Assembly (NCBI RefSeq): GCF_003600355.1
Contig: NZ_CP032416.1
Span: forward strand, 1,508,183 to 1,572,182
Origin: Clostridium fermenticellae
GTDB taxonomy: Bacteria > Bacillota > Clostridia > Clostridiales > Clostridiaceae
Reading direction: 5' to 3'
DNA length: 64,000 bases
Shown here: piece by piece, positions 48,437 through 57,364 of the stretch
How the letters are laid out: each line of letters opens with the position of its first letter
Numbering within the stretch: the first letter of the stretch is position 1
Program-made: the position numbers and the translations under genes
The notes under the pieces: model-generated
Databases searched by the model: none
The model's input: only the letters and a program-made list of their open reading frames with translations
Told to the model about the DNA's origin: nothing

Positions 48437-49288
48437 TTAGTTTATACTAAATCCCTTTCCATATACTTCATATGAATCCTGAACAAGAACTAGTGCATTG
48501 GTATCAATATTCTTAACTATCTTTTTTAGCTTTATTAACTCTCTGCTAGTTATTACACACATCAAAATTATTTGTTCATGATTAGTGTATCCACCTCTGC
48601 CTTCAAGTTTAGTTGTCCTTCCATCTATTTTAGTTAAAATTAAATCGTTTATTTCATCAATTCTATCCGATATTATCAAAACTGATTTAGAATCCTTAAA
48701 ACCTTTGATATATACATCAACCACCCTGCCAATTATGCAAACAGATACCACGCCATATAAAGCTTTTTCTATACCAAAAACACATACCGATAATAATACT
48801 ATTGAAAGATCTATGCACATCATAATTTTTCCAACAGGTTTATTGATAAATTTTGATATCATCTTTGCAACAGTATCAGTTCCTCCTACCGATGCTTCTT
48901 TTGTAAGAAGCATGCCAACTGCAATACCCGTTACTACTCCACCTAGTAGTACCGCTAACAAAGGATCCTTAGTGAAAGGCTCTACATTACTTGTAAGCTC
49001 AACAAATACTGGTACTAAAAAAGCACCTAAAACTGTATTTATAACAAATTTTTTTCCAAGTGTTATAAGTCCTAATAAAAAAATAGGAATATTCAAAAAA
49101 CCTATTATAATGGATTTTTTAATATGAAGCACACTTTCAAGCACAATTGCCAGGCCAGAGACCCCTCCCGCCACAATATGATGAGGAGAAAAAAATACAT
49201 TTAATGCCAGTGAAAATATAAAAATAGCAAAAATAATAACAGCAGTATCAAATATTGTAGACTTTAAATCAATCATGTTTGCTTTCAT
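48437..49288 (-). CDS. YitT family membrane protein with DUF2179
   Basis: 283 residues. Five membrane segments in the first 190 residues carry the YitT pattern (NVFFSPHHIVAGGVSGLAIVLE, GVVTGIAVGMLLTKEASVGGTDTVAKMI). The last 80 residues are the soluble DUF2179 domain (YTNHEQIILMCVITSRELIKLKKIV). Function unknown. I start at ATG 49288 behind GGGGGAA; the longer frame runs to 49375 without a site. Confidence 0.83.
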   Translation of the reverse strand: MKANMIDLKSTIFDTAVIIFAIFIFSLALNVFFSPHHIVAGGVSGLAIVLESVLHIKKSIIIGFLNIPIFLLGLITLGKKFVINTVLGAFLVPVFVELTSNVEPFTKDPLLAVLLGGVVTGIAVGMLLTKEASVGGTDTVAKMISKFINKPVGKIMMCIDLSIVLLSVCVFGIEKALYGVVSVCIIGRVVDVYIKGFKDSKSVLIISDRIDEINDLILTKIDGRTTKLEGRGGYTNHEQIILMCVITSRELIKLKKIVKNIDTNALVLVQDSYEVYGKGFSIN

Positions 49289-49474
49289 TTTAATACATTC
49301 CCCCAAAATCAAAGTATACTTAAAATAAAAAAACCCCATCCAATATACAACGGACGAAAAGTCAATTTTTATCATTCCAACATATTATACAATTATCCTT
49401 TGGATTGTCAATATGCTATAAACATAATTATTATTTATTGCGTAAATGCACATATTTTCAATCTAATATGAAAT

Positions 49475-49517
49475 AATACACCGATATTTTGAGAATTTAT
49501 CAAAATATCGGTGTATT
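49475..49517 (-). terminator. terminator of the symporter gene
   Basis: Perfect 18-bp stem (49475-49492 with 49500-49517) and 7-base loop, 42 bases past the stop. Confidence 0.8.
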
Positions 49518-49558
49518 AAGTTATATACAATGAAATATAAACAATTTATTCACAAAGT

Positions 49559-50803
49559 TTAATTGGAAAGCTTATTATTTTTCCCCTCAACAAGCTTGGA
49601 TATCATCATGCTGCAAACAGTATTTCCAGTAGAATTTAATACAGTAGCAGGTGCATCTATTATTACACTTATTACAGCAATTATCGGAAGAAGCTCAGAT
49701 GGAAAACCATATACACTTAAAATAAGCATTTCACCAATCATTCCACCACTTGGAATGGCAGCCATAACAGCACCCACTAAAAATGAAACAAAGATTATTG
49801 AAACTATAGAAGATAAACTTGTCATATTCATTCCAAATAATCCAAATAAGAATGTCACCTTCATCACTCCGCCAATTACAGAACCATCTTTATGGATATT
49901 GGCTCCAAGGGGGATAACAGTTTCAGCAATATCTTCTGGCACTCCCATTTTCTTACTATATTCTAAATTTACCGGTATACTTGCTGCACTTGAACATGTA
50001 GCAAGTGCCGTTACTGTCGGTGCCACTGCATTTTTCCAGAATATGCGTACATGTGATTTTCCCCCAGATAAAAAGGCATAGAGTGTAAAGAATCCCACAT
50101 AATACACAACTGCTATAATTATATACAAAACAAATACTCTAATATAGCCCTCAAGTATTTGTGGTCCAAGTGTTCCTATAACCGTTGCAAAATAACACGC
50201 AAGACCTATTGGTGCATAATACATTATTATTTTGACCATCCTCATCATAACACCAGAAGCTGCTTCTAGAAATTTGCTTACAGGTTTGGCTTTTTCACCA
50301 AGCATCGCAGTTGAGATTCCAAATAAAATTGAAAATACAATCAACTGAAGCATATTGCTCTTAGAAAACAACGACATAAAATCTGAGACAGTAACAGTAT
50401 TTACAAGCTGCTGCAGCATTCCAACATGCTTGACCTGCTTAACTGCATCACTACTTGATACAATTTTCTTAAGTGATGAATAATCTATTCCTTTTGCTGG
50501 ATTGATTATAGCGGCTCCTATAAATGCTATTACCGCTGCAATAAGAGCTGTACATACAAAAACTAAAAAAGTACTTGCCATAATTTTTCCAAGTCTCTTC
50601 ATTCCATTCATATTTGATATTGCAGATGTAACACTAAAAAACACAAGTGGTGTTATAACCATAAACATCAAATTCAAGAATAGATCCCCAAAAGGTTTTA
50701 ATACAAGAGCTTTGGCTCCAAAAATAATACCTATAATTGCACCCAATATTATTGAACCTAAAAGTATAATAGAAAAGCCATAGTTTTTCAAAAATTTTTT
50801 CAT
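49559..50803 (-). CDS. dicarboxylate/amino acid:cation symporter (DAACS family)
   Basis: 414 residues with eight membrane helices and two re-entrant loops. Family marks are TCSSAASIPVNLEYSKKMGVPEDIAETVIPLGANIHKDGS-type segments (around 260-300) and IIDAPATVLNSTGNTVCSMM near the end. The usual NMDGT of glutamate carriers is replaced by NIHKDGS, so the substrate could be a dicarboxylate, serine/threonine or other amino acid. The start at 50803 follows GGAGGT. Confidence 0.86.
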   Translation of the reverse strand: MKKFLKNYGFSIILLGSIILGAIIGIIFGAKALVLKPFGDLFLNLMFMVITPLVFFSVTSAISNMNGMKRLGKIMASTFLVFVCTALIAAVIAFIGAAIINPAKGIDYSSLKKIVSSSDAVKQVKHVGMLQQLVNTVTVSDFMSLFSKSNMLQLIVFSILFGISTAMLGEKAKPVSKFLEAASGVMMRMVKIIMYYAPIGLACYFATVIGTLGPQILEGYIRVFVLYIIIAVVYYVGFFTLYAFLSGGKSHVRIFWKNAVAPTVTALATCSSAASIPVNLEYSKKMGVPEDIAETVIPLGANIHKDGSVIGGVMKVTFLFGLFGMNMTSLSSIVSIIFVSFLVGAVMAAIPSGGMIGEMLILSVYGFPSELLPIIAVISVIIDAPATVLNSTGNTVCSMMISKLVEGKNNKLSN

Positions 50804-50947
50804 TACTACCTCCATATCATGTAAAGTTTATATACCTATTATATTCCTATTTTTTGCGTTTTCTATTGCCAATGTTGCTTGAAAGCTTGTAAAAAATGCT
50901 TTATCATATATATTACATAAAAATATTCAAGGATAAGGAGATTATAT

Positions 50948-51799
50948 ATGCCACATGATACACTTTTAAAAATAAAGAGAGGATACCTAAAAAATGATTT
51001 TGAAATATTTCATCTAAAAGATAAAAAAGATATAAATTTTGAATTTCACTATCATAATTTTAATAAAATAGTTATCTTTATATCAGGAAATGTGACTTAT
51101 CTAATAGAGGGAAAATCATATAAATTAAAGCCATGGGATATTCTATTTGTAAATAACAATGATATACATAAAGCAGTAATAGACTCAAATAAAATATACG
51201 AACGTATAATAATATGGGTAAACTCCGACTTTCTTATAAAGTATAATGACAAATGTAATCTACTTAGTTGTTTTGAACTCGCGTCTAAACAAAGGTTTAA
51301 TTTATTAAGACTTGAGCAAAAAAATCTTAAAGATATAAGAAATATTCTTTTTAATATAGAAGATACTTTTAAAAACAATGAACTCGGATACAAAATACTT
51401 AGAATATCCTTTTTCCTACAATTTATGGTATATATAAACAGACTTTTTCTTGATCAAAAAGACATTTCCAATTTGACTGACATTGAGTATAATGAAAGTA
51501 TCGGTCAAATATTGAATTATATAAATAATAACCTTAATAAAGATTTATCAATAGATTTTCTTGCTTCAAAGTTTTTTGTAAACAAATACTATATGATGCA
51601 TAAATTTAAAAGCCAGACTGGATATACAATCCACAACTATATACTGCAAAAAAGGCTTATAATGTCTAACAATCTTATAAAAAGTGGAATGAATATCACA
51701 GATGCTTGTATAGAATGTGGTTTTAAAGACTATTCAAATTTTATACGTGCTTTTAAAAAAACATTTGGTGTATCACCTAAGAAATATAATAAATTATAA
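50948..51799 (+). CDS. AraC family transcriptional regulator with cupin sensor domain
   Basis: 283 residues. The N-terminal cupin (about 25-95: FHYHNFNKIVIFISGNVTYLIEGKSY, LKPWDILFVNNNDIHKA) probably binds a small ligand. The C-terminal double helix-turn-helix (about 185-283) ends in the AraC signature CIECGFKDYSNFIRAFKKTFGVSPKKY. It is transcribed divergently from the symporter gene 145 bases away and may control it. AAGGAG precedes the ATG. Confidence 0.87.
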   Translation: MPHDTLLKIKRGYLKNDFEIFHLKDKKDINFEFHYHNFNKIVIFISGNVTYLIEGKSYKLKPWDILFVNNNDIHKAVIDSNKIYERIIIWVNSDFLIKYNDKCNLLSCFELASKQRFNLLRLEQKNLKDIRNILFNIEDTFKNNELGYKILRISFFLQFMVYINRLFLDQKDISNLTDIEYNESIGQILNYINNNLNKDLSIDFLASKFFVNKYYMMHKFKSQTGYTIHNYILQKRLIMSNNLIKSGMNITDACIECGFKDYSNFIRAFKKTFGVSPKKYNKL

Positions 51800-51803
51800 A
51801 CTA

Positions 51804-51988
51804 AAAGAGCTACAGAACTAAAATTTAATGAATATAGGATTTGTAATTCCAAGCTTAAGTTATACGTAAGCTGACATTTCCAAAATGTAGGCACATTAAA
51901 AAATTTTTTAGTAAGTCTTAGTGACGAATTTTGGAAGTATCAGCTGGAGTATAACTTAAGCTTTCATTTACAAACCCTATAGCTCTTT
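51804..51988. terminator. split inverted repeat around element copy 4, possible interrupted terminator
   Basis: AAAGAGCTA (51804-51812) and TAGCTCTTT (51980-51988) are perfect complements lying on the two flanks of the element between convergent genes. Without the element they would form a terminator-like hairpin. Confidence 0.45.
51833..51981. repeat. long-palindrome intergenic element, copy 4, internally deleted
   Basis: 149 bp. Both ends are well preserved (TATAGGATTTGTAATTCC and ...TTTACAAACCCTATA), but the central ~100 bases around the apex are missing: after AGTAAGTCTTAG it goes directly to GTGACGAATTTTGGAAG. It still folds into one hairpin. Confidence 0.88.
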
Positions 51989-51997
51989 AATTTAAAA

Positions 51998-53170
51998 TTA
52001 TTTTTCATTACAATTATTTAAAAAATCCAGAGCAAATTGTGCATATAGTGCACTTCCCATCTTAAGAGAACTTTCCTCAACATCAAATTTATCATTATGA
52101 TTTGAATACATTCCTACTTTCTCACTTCCTCCACCTATAAATACAAACACACCTGGCACCTCTTCTAAATAATTTGCAAAGTCCTCTCCTACTGTCATTT
52201 TTTCTACCGGAACAAGTACATCTTTTCCAAATAATTTCACTGCTGACTTTCTTGCAATTTCAGTCAATTTATTGTCATTTATTAATGGAGGCGGACATAG
52301 ATTATATTCTAATTCAGCATGAGCTCCATAAGTATCTGCTGTAGTCTTAACTATATTCCTAACCTTTTCCTCTAAAAGTTTTCTTGTCTCTTTTGAAAAT
52401 GCCCTGGTTGTACCTGTCATAACTACCTTATTGGCTATTATATTATAATTATCACCGCCATTTATAGTTCCAATTGTAACAACCGCTGAATCCATAGGAC
52501 TTATATTTCTGCTTACTATACTTTGTAGATTCATAACAATTGCAGATGAAGCTAAAATAGCATCAATTCCAAGATTAGGAATAGAACCATGACTTGCAAT
52601 TCCTTCAACCGTTATTTTGAAAGTATCTGCAGATGCCATTCTAACTCCTGATTCTATATTAAGTTTTCCAGACCTGACCATAGCAAAGACATGCATACCA
52701 AATATAGCTTCAACATCGGATAATACATTATCTTGCTTAATTATAGTTTCTGCACCCGTTCCATTTTCTTCTGATGGCTGAAATATCAATTTTACACTGC
52801 CATTCAATTTGTCTTTTATTTTTGTCAGTATTCTTGCCGCTCCTAAAAGCATTGCCATATGAGTATCATGTCCACACGCATGCATACAACCATTTGTAGC
52901 TTTGAAAGGAAGATTTGTATTTTCTTTTATTGGCAGCGCATCCATCTCCGCTCTAAGTGCCAGCATATTTTCTCTGTTTCTTCCATCAATTATTCCTATT
53001 GCACCGGTTTTCTTTAATCTTTTAACCTTTATATTCAGTTTGCGAAGTTCATTTTCTATAAACTCAGTTGTATTGTACTCATTCCATGATGTTTCTGGAT
53101 TTTGATGAAAGTATCTCCTGAGTCTTATAATATAATCTTCATATTCATTCGCTATGTTTCTTATATCCAT
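51998..53170 (-). CDS. M20 family amidohydrolase, SAM-I controlled
   Basis: 390 residues. Metal ligands appear as HACGHDTHMAML, PSEENGTGAE, and the C-terminal MTVGEDFANYLEEVPGVF; the family includes N-acyl amino acid deacylases and hippurate hydrolase. The SAM-I riboswitch upstream links it to methionine or cysteine supply, for example release of the amino acid from an N-acyl or S-conjugated form. It is cytoplasmic (no signal peptide). AGGAGAA precedes the ATG. Confidence 0.87.
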   Translation of the reverse strand: MDIRNIANEYEDYIIRLRRYFHQNPETSWNEYNTTEFIENELRKLNIKVKRLKKTGAIGIIDGRNRENMLALRAEMDALPIKENTNLPFKATNGCMHACGHDTHMAMLLGAARILTKIKDKLNGSVKLIFQPSEENGTGAETIIKQDNVLSDVEAIFGMHVFAMVRSGKLNIESGVRMASADTFKITVEGIASHGSIPNLGIDAILASSAIVMNLQSIVSRNISPMDSAVVTIGTINGGDNYNIIANKVVMTGTTRAFSKETRKLLEEKVRNIVKTTADTYGAHAELEYNLCPPPLINDNKLTEIARKSAVKLFGKDVLVPVEKMTVGEDFANYLEEVPGVFVFIGGGSEKVGMYSNHNDKFDVEESSLKMGSALYAQFALDFLNNCNEK

Positions 53171-53274
53171 AAAAACATTCTCCTATTCTAAATTAATATT
53201 ACAACTCTAGCGTTCCTTCTTAATACAATTAATATATCTTTGTACTTTTATCTTAATATCTTCTTTTACACATT

Positions 53275-53311
53275 AAAAAAGATCATTATTCTTAAAATAA
53301 GAAAAATGATC
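53275..53311 (-). terminator. terminator of the SAM-I leader
   Basis: GATCATTATTCTTA and its complement (53281-53294 with 53298-53311, one mismatch) with a 3-base loop, followed on the minus strand by TTTTTT. Confidence 0.85.
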
Positions 53312-53354
53312 CTGATTACTTAATAACTTCGTTTAAATTTAAACAAAATACTAT

Positions 53355-53467
53355 CTTTCTCATCTTTCAGAATAAAAACTCTGCAGGAATTGACACCTAT
53401 ACATTCAAATGAAAATGTAGGTTGTCGGGTTTCATTGGGCCAGTCCCTCCACCTCTCTAGATAAGAA
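53355..53467 (-). promoter_or_regulatory. SAM-I (S-box) riboswitch
   Basis: The minus strand reads TTCTTATCTAGAGAGGTGG, AGGGACTGGCCC, ATGAAACCCGACAACC, then AGGTGTCAATTCCTGCAG and TCTGAAAGATGAGAA. These are the conserved S-box pieces, closed by P1 (TTCTTATCT/AGATGAGAA). With SAM bound the terminator forms and the M20 gene is off. Confidence 0.95.
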
Positions 53468-53650
53468 CACAACATATTAAATTTTTAAAATACTAAATGA
53501 TCAATTAGTATGCAAGTTAAATACTACTCTTTTCACATTATTTTGTCAATGGCTCCAAAGAATAGACCTTATTTAAAATATCTATATAAAAACAGTTTTT
53601 ACTGTAATAATATTTATAATTTAAGTAAAGAATATATTATTATAAAAGAT
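53468..53650. other. AT-rich gap
   Basis: No ORF with a start site or RNA motif is seen here. It lies between the SAM-I leader and the hairpin of the small ORF. Confidence 0.5.
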
Positions 53651-53682
53651 GTTGCTAACTTATTTTAAAATAAGTTAGCAAC
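53651..53682 (-). terminator. 32-base perfect palindrome behind the small ORF
   Basis: GTTGCTAACTTATTTT is followed at once by its exact complement. On the minus strand ATCTTTTATAATAAT follows. It lies 56 bases past the stop codon of the small ORF at 53739 and is the likely terminator. Confidence 0.65.
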
Positions 53683-53738
53683 ACCCCTCTAATTATGGAA
53701 GTTTATATAATTTATATATTTAATATAAATCCAGCATT

Positions 53739-53846
53739 TTATAAAAGACAAACTTTTATTAGATTAACTGCAAAATATACGGTAGTTATAATTATGACAT
53801 CGAGTGATAGCTTCCTAAATTTTTTAATATCTATTTCATTTAGCAT
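53739..53846 (-). CDS. putative 35-residue single-pass membrane peptide
   Basis: An ATG at 53846 follows AAGGTGGGG at 5-6 bases. The peptide starts MLNEIDIKKFRKLSLD and continues as a hydrophobic run VIIITTVYFAVNLIKVCLL, consistent with a single membrane helix with a basic N-terminal face. A stem-loop terminator lies downstream. I recognise no family. It could be a small regulator of a membrane protein, a toxin, or chance. Confidence 0.5.
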   Translation of the reverse strand: MLNEIDIKKFRKLSLDVIIITTVYFAVNLIKVCLL

Positions 53847-53982
53847 ATATACCCCACCTTATTTTAACTATTTATATAAAATTAAATGATTATATTTACG
53901 TTCCACTAATATATGAATAAATATTACAATTTTTAAATGACATTCTAATGACAAATTTATTAACAAATTATGAATGTTAGAT

Positions 53983-54306
53983 TTAAAAACTTGCACCTTT
54001 TATGGCAAAGCTAGGATTTCTAAATGGCAATTTTACTTTTTCATATATAATAGCATCATCCTCAAGTTTTATACTTTTAGGAACAAATATTTTGACATTC
54101 TTATATTCACAAATATTATAGTTATCTTCATAATCCTCATAATAATTTTTTATTTCACTTTCATACATTACTTTTACATCGATTTTCTTAAAGTTAGCTT
54201 CTGTTCTACAACAATCACATTTTATATCATCGATCTGACATTTTACGAAAAAACATAAATTCTGACCTTTTACATAATCCAGAGCCTTATTATCTATTTT
54301 TAACAT
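53983..54306 (-). CDS. small CC-motif protein, possibly cysteine form of a CC/Se family
   Basis: 107 residues, soluble. Cysteines cluster in QNLCFFVKCQIDDIKCDCCR, in which a CDCC motif is seen, and the rest is charged with a strand pattern. It starts MLKIDNKALDYVKGQ. In length and motif it resembles a clostridial family annotated as CC/Se-motif (seleno)protein, where a Sec can replace one Cys; here both are Cys. I am unsure of the assignment. The ATG follows GGCGGTG. Confidence 0.5.
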   Translation of the reverse strand: MLKIDNKALDYVKGQNLCFFVKCQIDDIKCDCCRTEANFKKIDVKVMYESEIKNYYEDYEDNYNICEYKNVKIFVPKSIKLEDDAIIYEKVKLPFRNPSFAIKGASF

Positions 54307-54357
54307 TTTACACCGCCTATACTTTCATAACTATATATATTTATAGTATTTATAAAT

Positions 54358-54601
54358 AAAAGCTTAAGTTATACGTAAGCTGACATTTCCAAAATGTAGG
54401 CACATTAAAAAATTTTTTAGCAAGTCTTAGTGAAGTATTTTTGAAAATCTTAGTAGATTTTATATGTTTGAGCCTGCGAGTTTATAAAATCTGCTTAGAT
54501 TTTTATAAATACGAACTTAGACTTACTAGAAATTTTTTAGGTGACGAATTTTGGAAGTAGCAGCTGGAGTATAACTTAAGCCTGGAATTACAAACCCTAT
54601 A
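54358..54601. repeat. long-palindrome intergenic element, copy 5
   Basis: 244 bp. The left terminal ~15 bases are missing, so it begins at AGCTTAAGTTATACGTAAGC; the right end is intact (GGAATTACAAACCCTATA). The arms match at about four of five positions over roughly 105 bases, with the apex near 54465-54483. It starts 52 bases upstream of the CC-motif gene and ends 3 bases before the stop codon of the orphan coding tail (both read on the minus strand). Confidence 0.9.
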
Positions 54602-54603
54602 TT

Positions 54604-54726
54604 TTAGCTCTTTTCAATTTTTGCTCTGCTGCCATCTCCACTAAATGAAGGTACAACCATAAGTTTAGCCGGAATTCTATCTCTAATATCATTCACTAAT
54701 AAATTGTAATGATATCCTTTTTTAGG
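54604..54726 (-). pseudogene. 40-codon orphan coding tail in frame behind the ABC ATPase stop
   Basis: Directly after the TAG stop of the ABC gene the same frame stays open for 40 codons (beginning PKKGYHYNLLVND, ending GSRAKIEKS) and ends at TAA. The composition looks like normal coding sequence, unlike the flanking AT-rich spacer. I do not recognise it. It may be the end of a gene lost by deletion, or a C-terminal extension cut off by the TAG. Confidence 0.45.
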
Positions 54727-55455
54727 CTACAATAAATTATATATCCTTCTTTTTATACTCAGAAATTCATCTGAGGTTATAATATCCTTCGTCTTATCCT
54801 CAGGTAAATCGACATATATTGAACTCTTTATACTGGCCGGCTTATCTGAAAGTATATAAATCCTATTTGAAAGATATATAGCTTCTTCTATATCATGCGT
54901 TATAAACAATATTGTTATATTTAAATCCTTTATAATCTTTAAAAGCCAGTTCTGCATTTTTGTCCTTGTTATAGCATCCAAAGCTCCAAACGGTTCATCT
55001 AACAACATAATATTATCCGAAGCCATATAGGTTCTAAGAAAAGCTGCCCTCTGTCTCATTCCTCCAGACAATTTTGATGGATACTTATATTCATATCCCT
55101 TTAACCCATACATATCAAAATATTTTAACACTTTATTTCTGGCACAAACTTTACTCTCCCCTTTTATATAAAGCGGCATTGCAACATTGTCTATTACCTT
55201 CTTCCACGGAAGAAGCAAATCCTTTTGATGCATATAACTTATATCTCCATCAACATAAACATCACCACTGTCCGGATTTAGTATACCTGAAATTATATTT
55301 AATATGGTACTTTTTCCACTCCCACTAGGTCCAATAAGACTTACGAATTCTCCTTCAGTAACCTCAAAACTTATGTTGTCTATTATTTTATATCCATCGA
55401 AGGATTTTGACACATCTTTAAGCACAACTTTTTTTAAAATACTGGATTTATTCAA
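54727..55455 (-). CDS. thiZ: ABC transporter ATP-binding protein, thiamine-precursor type
   Basis: 242 residues with Walker A GPSGSGKST near residue 42, Q-loop, signature LSGGMRQRAAF near residue 127, Walker B LLDEPFGALD and the H-loop FITHDIEEA. It is the NitT/TauT-like ATPase that fits the SBP and permease encoded upstream in the same operon. The start is TTG at 55455, five to six bases after AAGGAG. Its stop is followed by an in-frame open stretch. Confidence 0.85.
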   Translation of the reverse strand: MNKSSILKKVVLKDVSKSFDGYKIIDNISFEVTEGEFVSLIGPSGSGKSTILNIISGILNPDSGDVYVDGDISYMHQKDLLLPWKKVIDNVAMPLYIKGESKVCARNKVLKYFDMYGLKGYEYKYPSKLSGGMRQRAAFLRTYMASDNIMLLDEPFGALDAITRTKMQNWLLKIIKDLNITILFITHDIEEAIYLSNRIYILSDKPASIKSSIYVDLPEDKTKDIITSDEFLSIKRRIYNLL

Positions 55456-55475
55456 GAATTATATCTCCTTTACTA

Positions 55476-56492
55476 CTATTTGGATGGAAGAAAATCATTT
55501 GTAAATGCATCTTCCGCTTTCAAATTCTTTTTTATAAGATTTTTACTCATAAGAAATTTAGTATAGTTATTCCAAACAGAAGACTTCATTTCTCCCCATC
55601 TTGGGGCATCATCAATATACTTTGTGTTCATATACTTTTGGCTCTCTACTGCAAGCTTTTTATCTATCTCAGGTGCATTTTTTACTAATATGTCAGCTGC
55701 ATCCTCAGGATTATCAATGGAATATTTATATCCTCTCTGTGTTGCTTTTAAAAACTTTTTAACTAATTCCGGTTTATTCTTAAGAGTATTATTATTTGTA
55801 ATAAGTATAGGTGTATAATAATCCAGATCAGGATTTAATTTTCTAAGTTCTATAAAATTGAGCGGTATATTTTTAACTTTAGCTTCTATACCTGTCCATC
55901 CTTCATATATCCATGCAAAATCTATATTTTTTTTCGTAGCTGCAAAAAAATCTTGAGTACCAATATCTACAATTTTAAGTTTATTAAAATCGGCCCCTCC
56001 ATTCTGCATAACAGACTGAACTACAGCTTTTTCCGAAGGTGAACCCCATCCACCGTATGTTTTTCCTTCAAAATCCTTTACAGTACTTATATTTTTATCC
56101 TTAGGTGACGCAAATCCAGATGTATTATGCTGAACTAAAGCTGCTACAGCTTTTATTGGAAGAGGATTATCTGAAGTTTTTGCATAAGTTACATCTTCTT
56201 GATAGCTTACTCCAAAATCTCCTTTACCGGCAGCTATTAAATTACCAACAGCTCCATCGGAAGGTTGAATTATCTGAACATCCAATCCTTCATCTTTATA
56301 ATATCCCTTATCCTTAGCTACATAAAGTCCAGTATGATTTGTATTTGGTGTCCAGTCAAGTATTACCTTTACCTTTGTCAGAGGTTTACTATCTTTTTCC
56401 TTTGATGTTTCATTTCCAGAAGAACACCCAATAAGCAGTATACCTATAAGTGCAGTTGATGTTAAAATTTTAAATATTTTTCTCTTATACAT
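55476..56492 (-). CDS. thiY: NMT1/THI5-like substrate-binding lipoprotein (HMP/thiamine precursor)
   Basis: 338 residues with a lipoprotein signal ending in LLIGCSS. The mature part is NMT1-like: [21 protein letters not shown]-type start, [26 protein letters not shown] and [10 protein letters not shown]. These bind hydroxymethyl- or formylaminopyrimidine. The TPP riboswitch upstream of the operon supports this. Its ribosome binding site is weak; a small hairpin (TTGGG...CCCA) lies between a GGGGGA and the ATG. Confidence 0.88.
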   Translation of the reverse strand: MYKRKIFKILTSTALIGILLIGCSSGNETSKEKDSKPLTKVKVILDWTPNTNHTGLYVAKDKGYYKDEGLDVQIIQPSDGAVGNLIAAGKGDFGVSYQEDVTYAKTSDNPLPIKAVAALVQHNTSGFASPKDKNISTVKDFEGKTYGGWGSPSEKAVVQSVMQNGGADFNKLKIVDIGTQDFFAATKKNIDFAWIYEGWTGIEAKVKNIPLNFIELRKLNPDLDYYTPILITNNNTLKNKPELVKKFLKATQRGYKYSIDNPEDAADILVKNAPEIDKKLAVESQKYMNTKYIDDAPRWGEMKSSVWNNYTKFLMSKNLIKKNLKAEDAFTNDFLPSK

Positions 56493-56541
56493 GTTTAAAT
56501 CGTGCTGGGTTAATTTCCCAACGTCCCCCTTTCATATTACA

Positions 56542-57327
56542 CTATTTGTTAATATTCTCTCTGTCTTTCCTTTGCCACGGCATAAATATGTATTGAAGTA
56601 CATACATAAATAAGAACAATAGCATACTTAAAATCACTACAACTAATATAGCTGAAAATATTTGATCAAGTGCATATGCATTTTTTGCTCTTACCATAAA
56701 TATTCCAAGACCTTTCTCTCCTCCAAGCCATTCTCCAACTATAGCTCCCATTATGCTGTATGTTGCTGCTATTCTAAGTCCTGAAAAAAATGAACCCAGG
56801 CACCCAGGAAATTTTACATACCTAAATTTCTGAAATTTAGATGCATTCATCGTGTCCATAAGATTCAGCATATCTACATCAGCACTTTCAAGTCCATCTA
56901 CAAGACTTATCACAATTGGGAAAAAACATACTAAAACAACTACAATGACTTTAGGGAGTATGCCAAACCCAAACCATATTATAAATATCGGGGCAAGTGC
57001 TATAGTAGGTATTGTTTGCGATATAACAAGTATTGGATAAATACAGGCCTTTACAATTTTTATATTATCCATAAGCAGTGCAATTATTACTGAAAATACT
57101 ATAGAAATTAAAAAACCAATAATTGCTTCTTCCAGGGTAACATAAATATGAGGAATAAGTATAGGAAAGATTTCAAATAAAGTTATTGCCACATCCTTAG
57201 GCGATGGAAGAATATATTTAGGTATTCCTCCTTTATCTACAAGTATTTGCCATAAGAATATAAGCATAACCTGAAAAACAATAGCTGAAATCCTGTAAAT
57301 CGATTTACCATAATTATTACATTTCAT
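56542..57327 (-). CDS. thiX: ABC transporter permease, thiamine-precursor type
   Basis: 261 residues with six membrane segments and the permease EAA-type motif LVDGLESADVDMLNLMDTMNASKFQKFRYVKFPG; it is the BPD_transp_1 fold of the NitT/TauT class. First gene of the TPP-controlled operon. I use ATG 57327 (AGGATG upstream, past the terminator). An ATG at 57360 would draw its ribosome binding site (GAGAGG) from within the terminator stem, and gives a cysteine-rich leader CRMCNCMKC. The open frame to 57447 lies inside the aptamer and is not used. Confidence 0.85.
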   Translation of the reverse strand: MKCNNYGKSIYRISAIVFQVMLIFLWQILVDKGGIPKYILPSPKDVAITLFEIFPILIPHIYVTLEEAIIGFLISIVFSVIIALLMDNIKIVKACIYPILVISQTIPTIALAPIFIIWFGFGILPKVIVVVLVCFFPIVISLVDGLESADVDMLNLMDTMNASKFQKFRYVKFPGCLGSFFSGLRIAATYSIMGAIVGEWLGGEKGLGIFMVRAKNAYALDQIFSAILVVVILSMLLFLFMYVLQYIFMPWQRKDRENINK

Positions 57328-57364
57328 ACAATTACACATCCTACATGAGTTATTAAGCATACAA

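Noticed and set aside
53695-53889. 64-codon plus-strand frame
   Set aside because: It lacks a ribosome binding site and overlaps the better supported small ORF on the minus strand.
54727-54729. TAG read as pyrrolysine
   Set aside because: Nothing in the window (pylB, C, D, S, T) supports it, and ABC ATPases are not known Pyl proteins; deletion or a simple stop is likelier.
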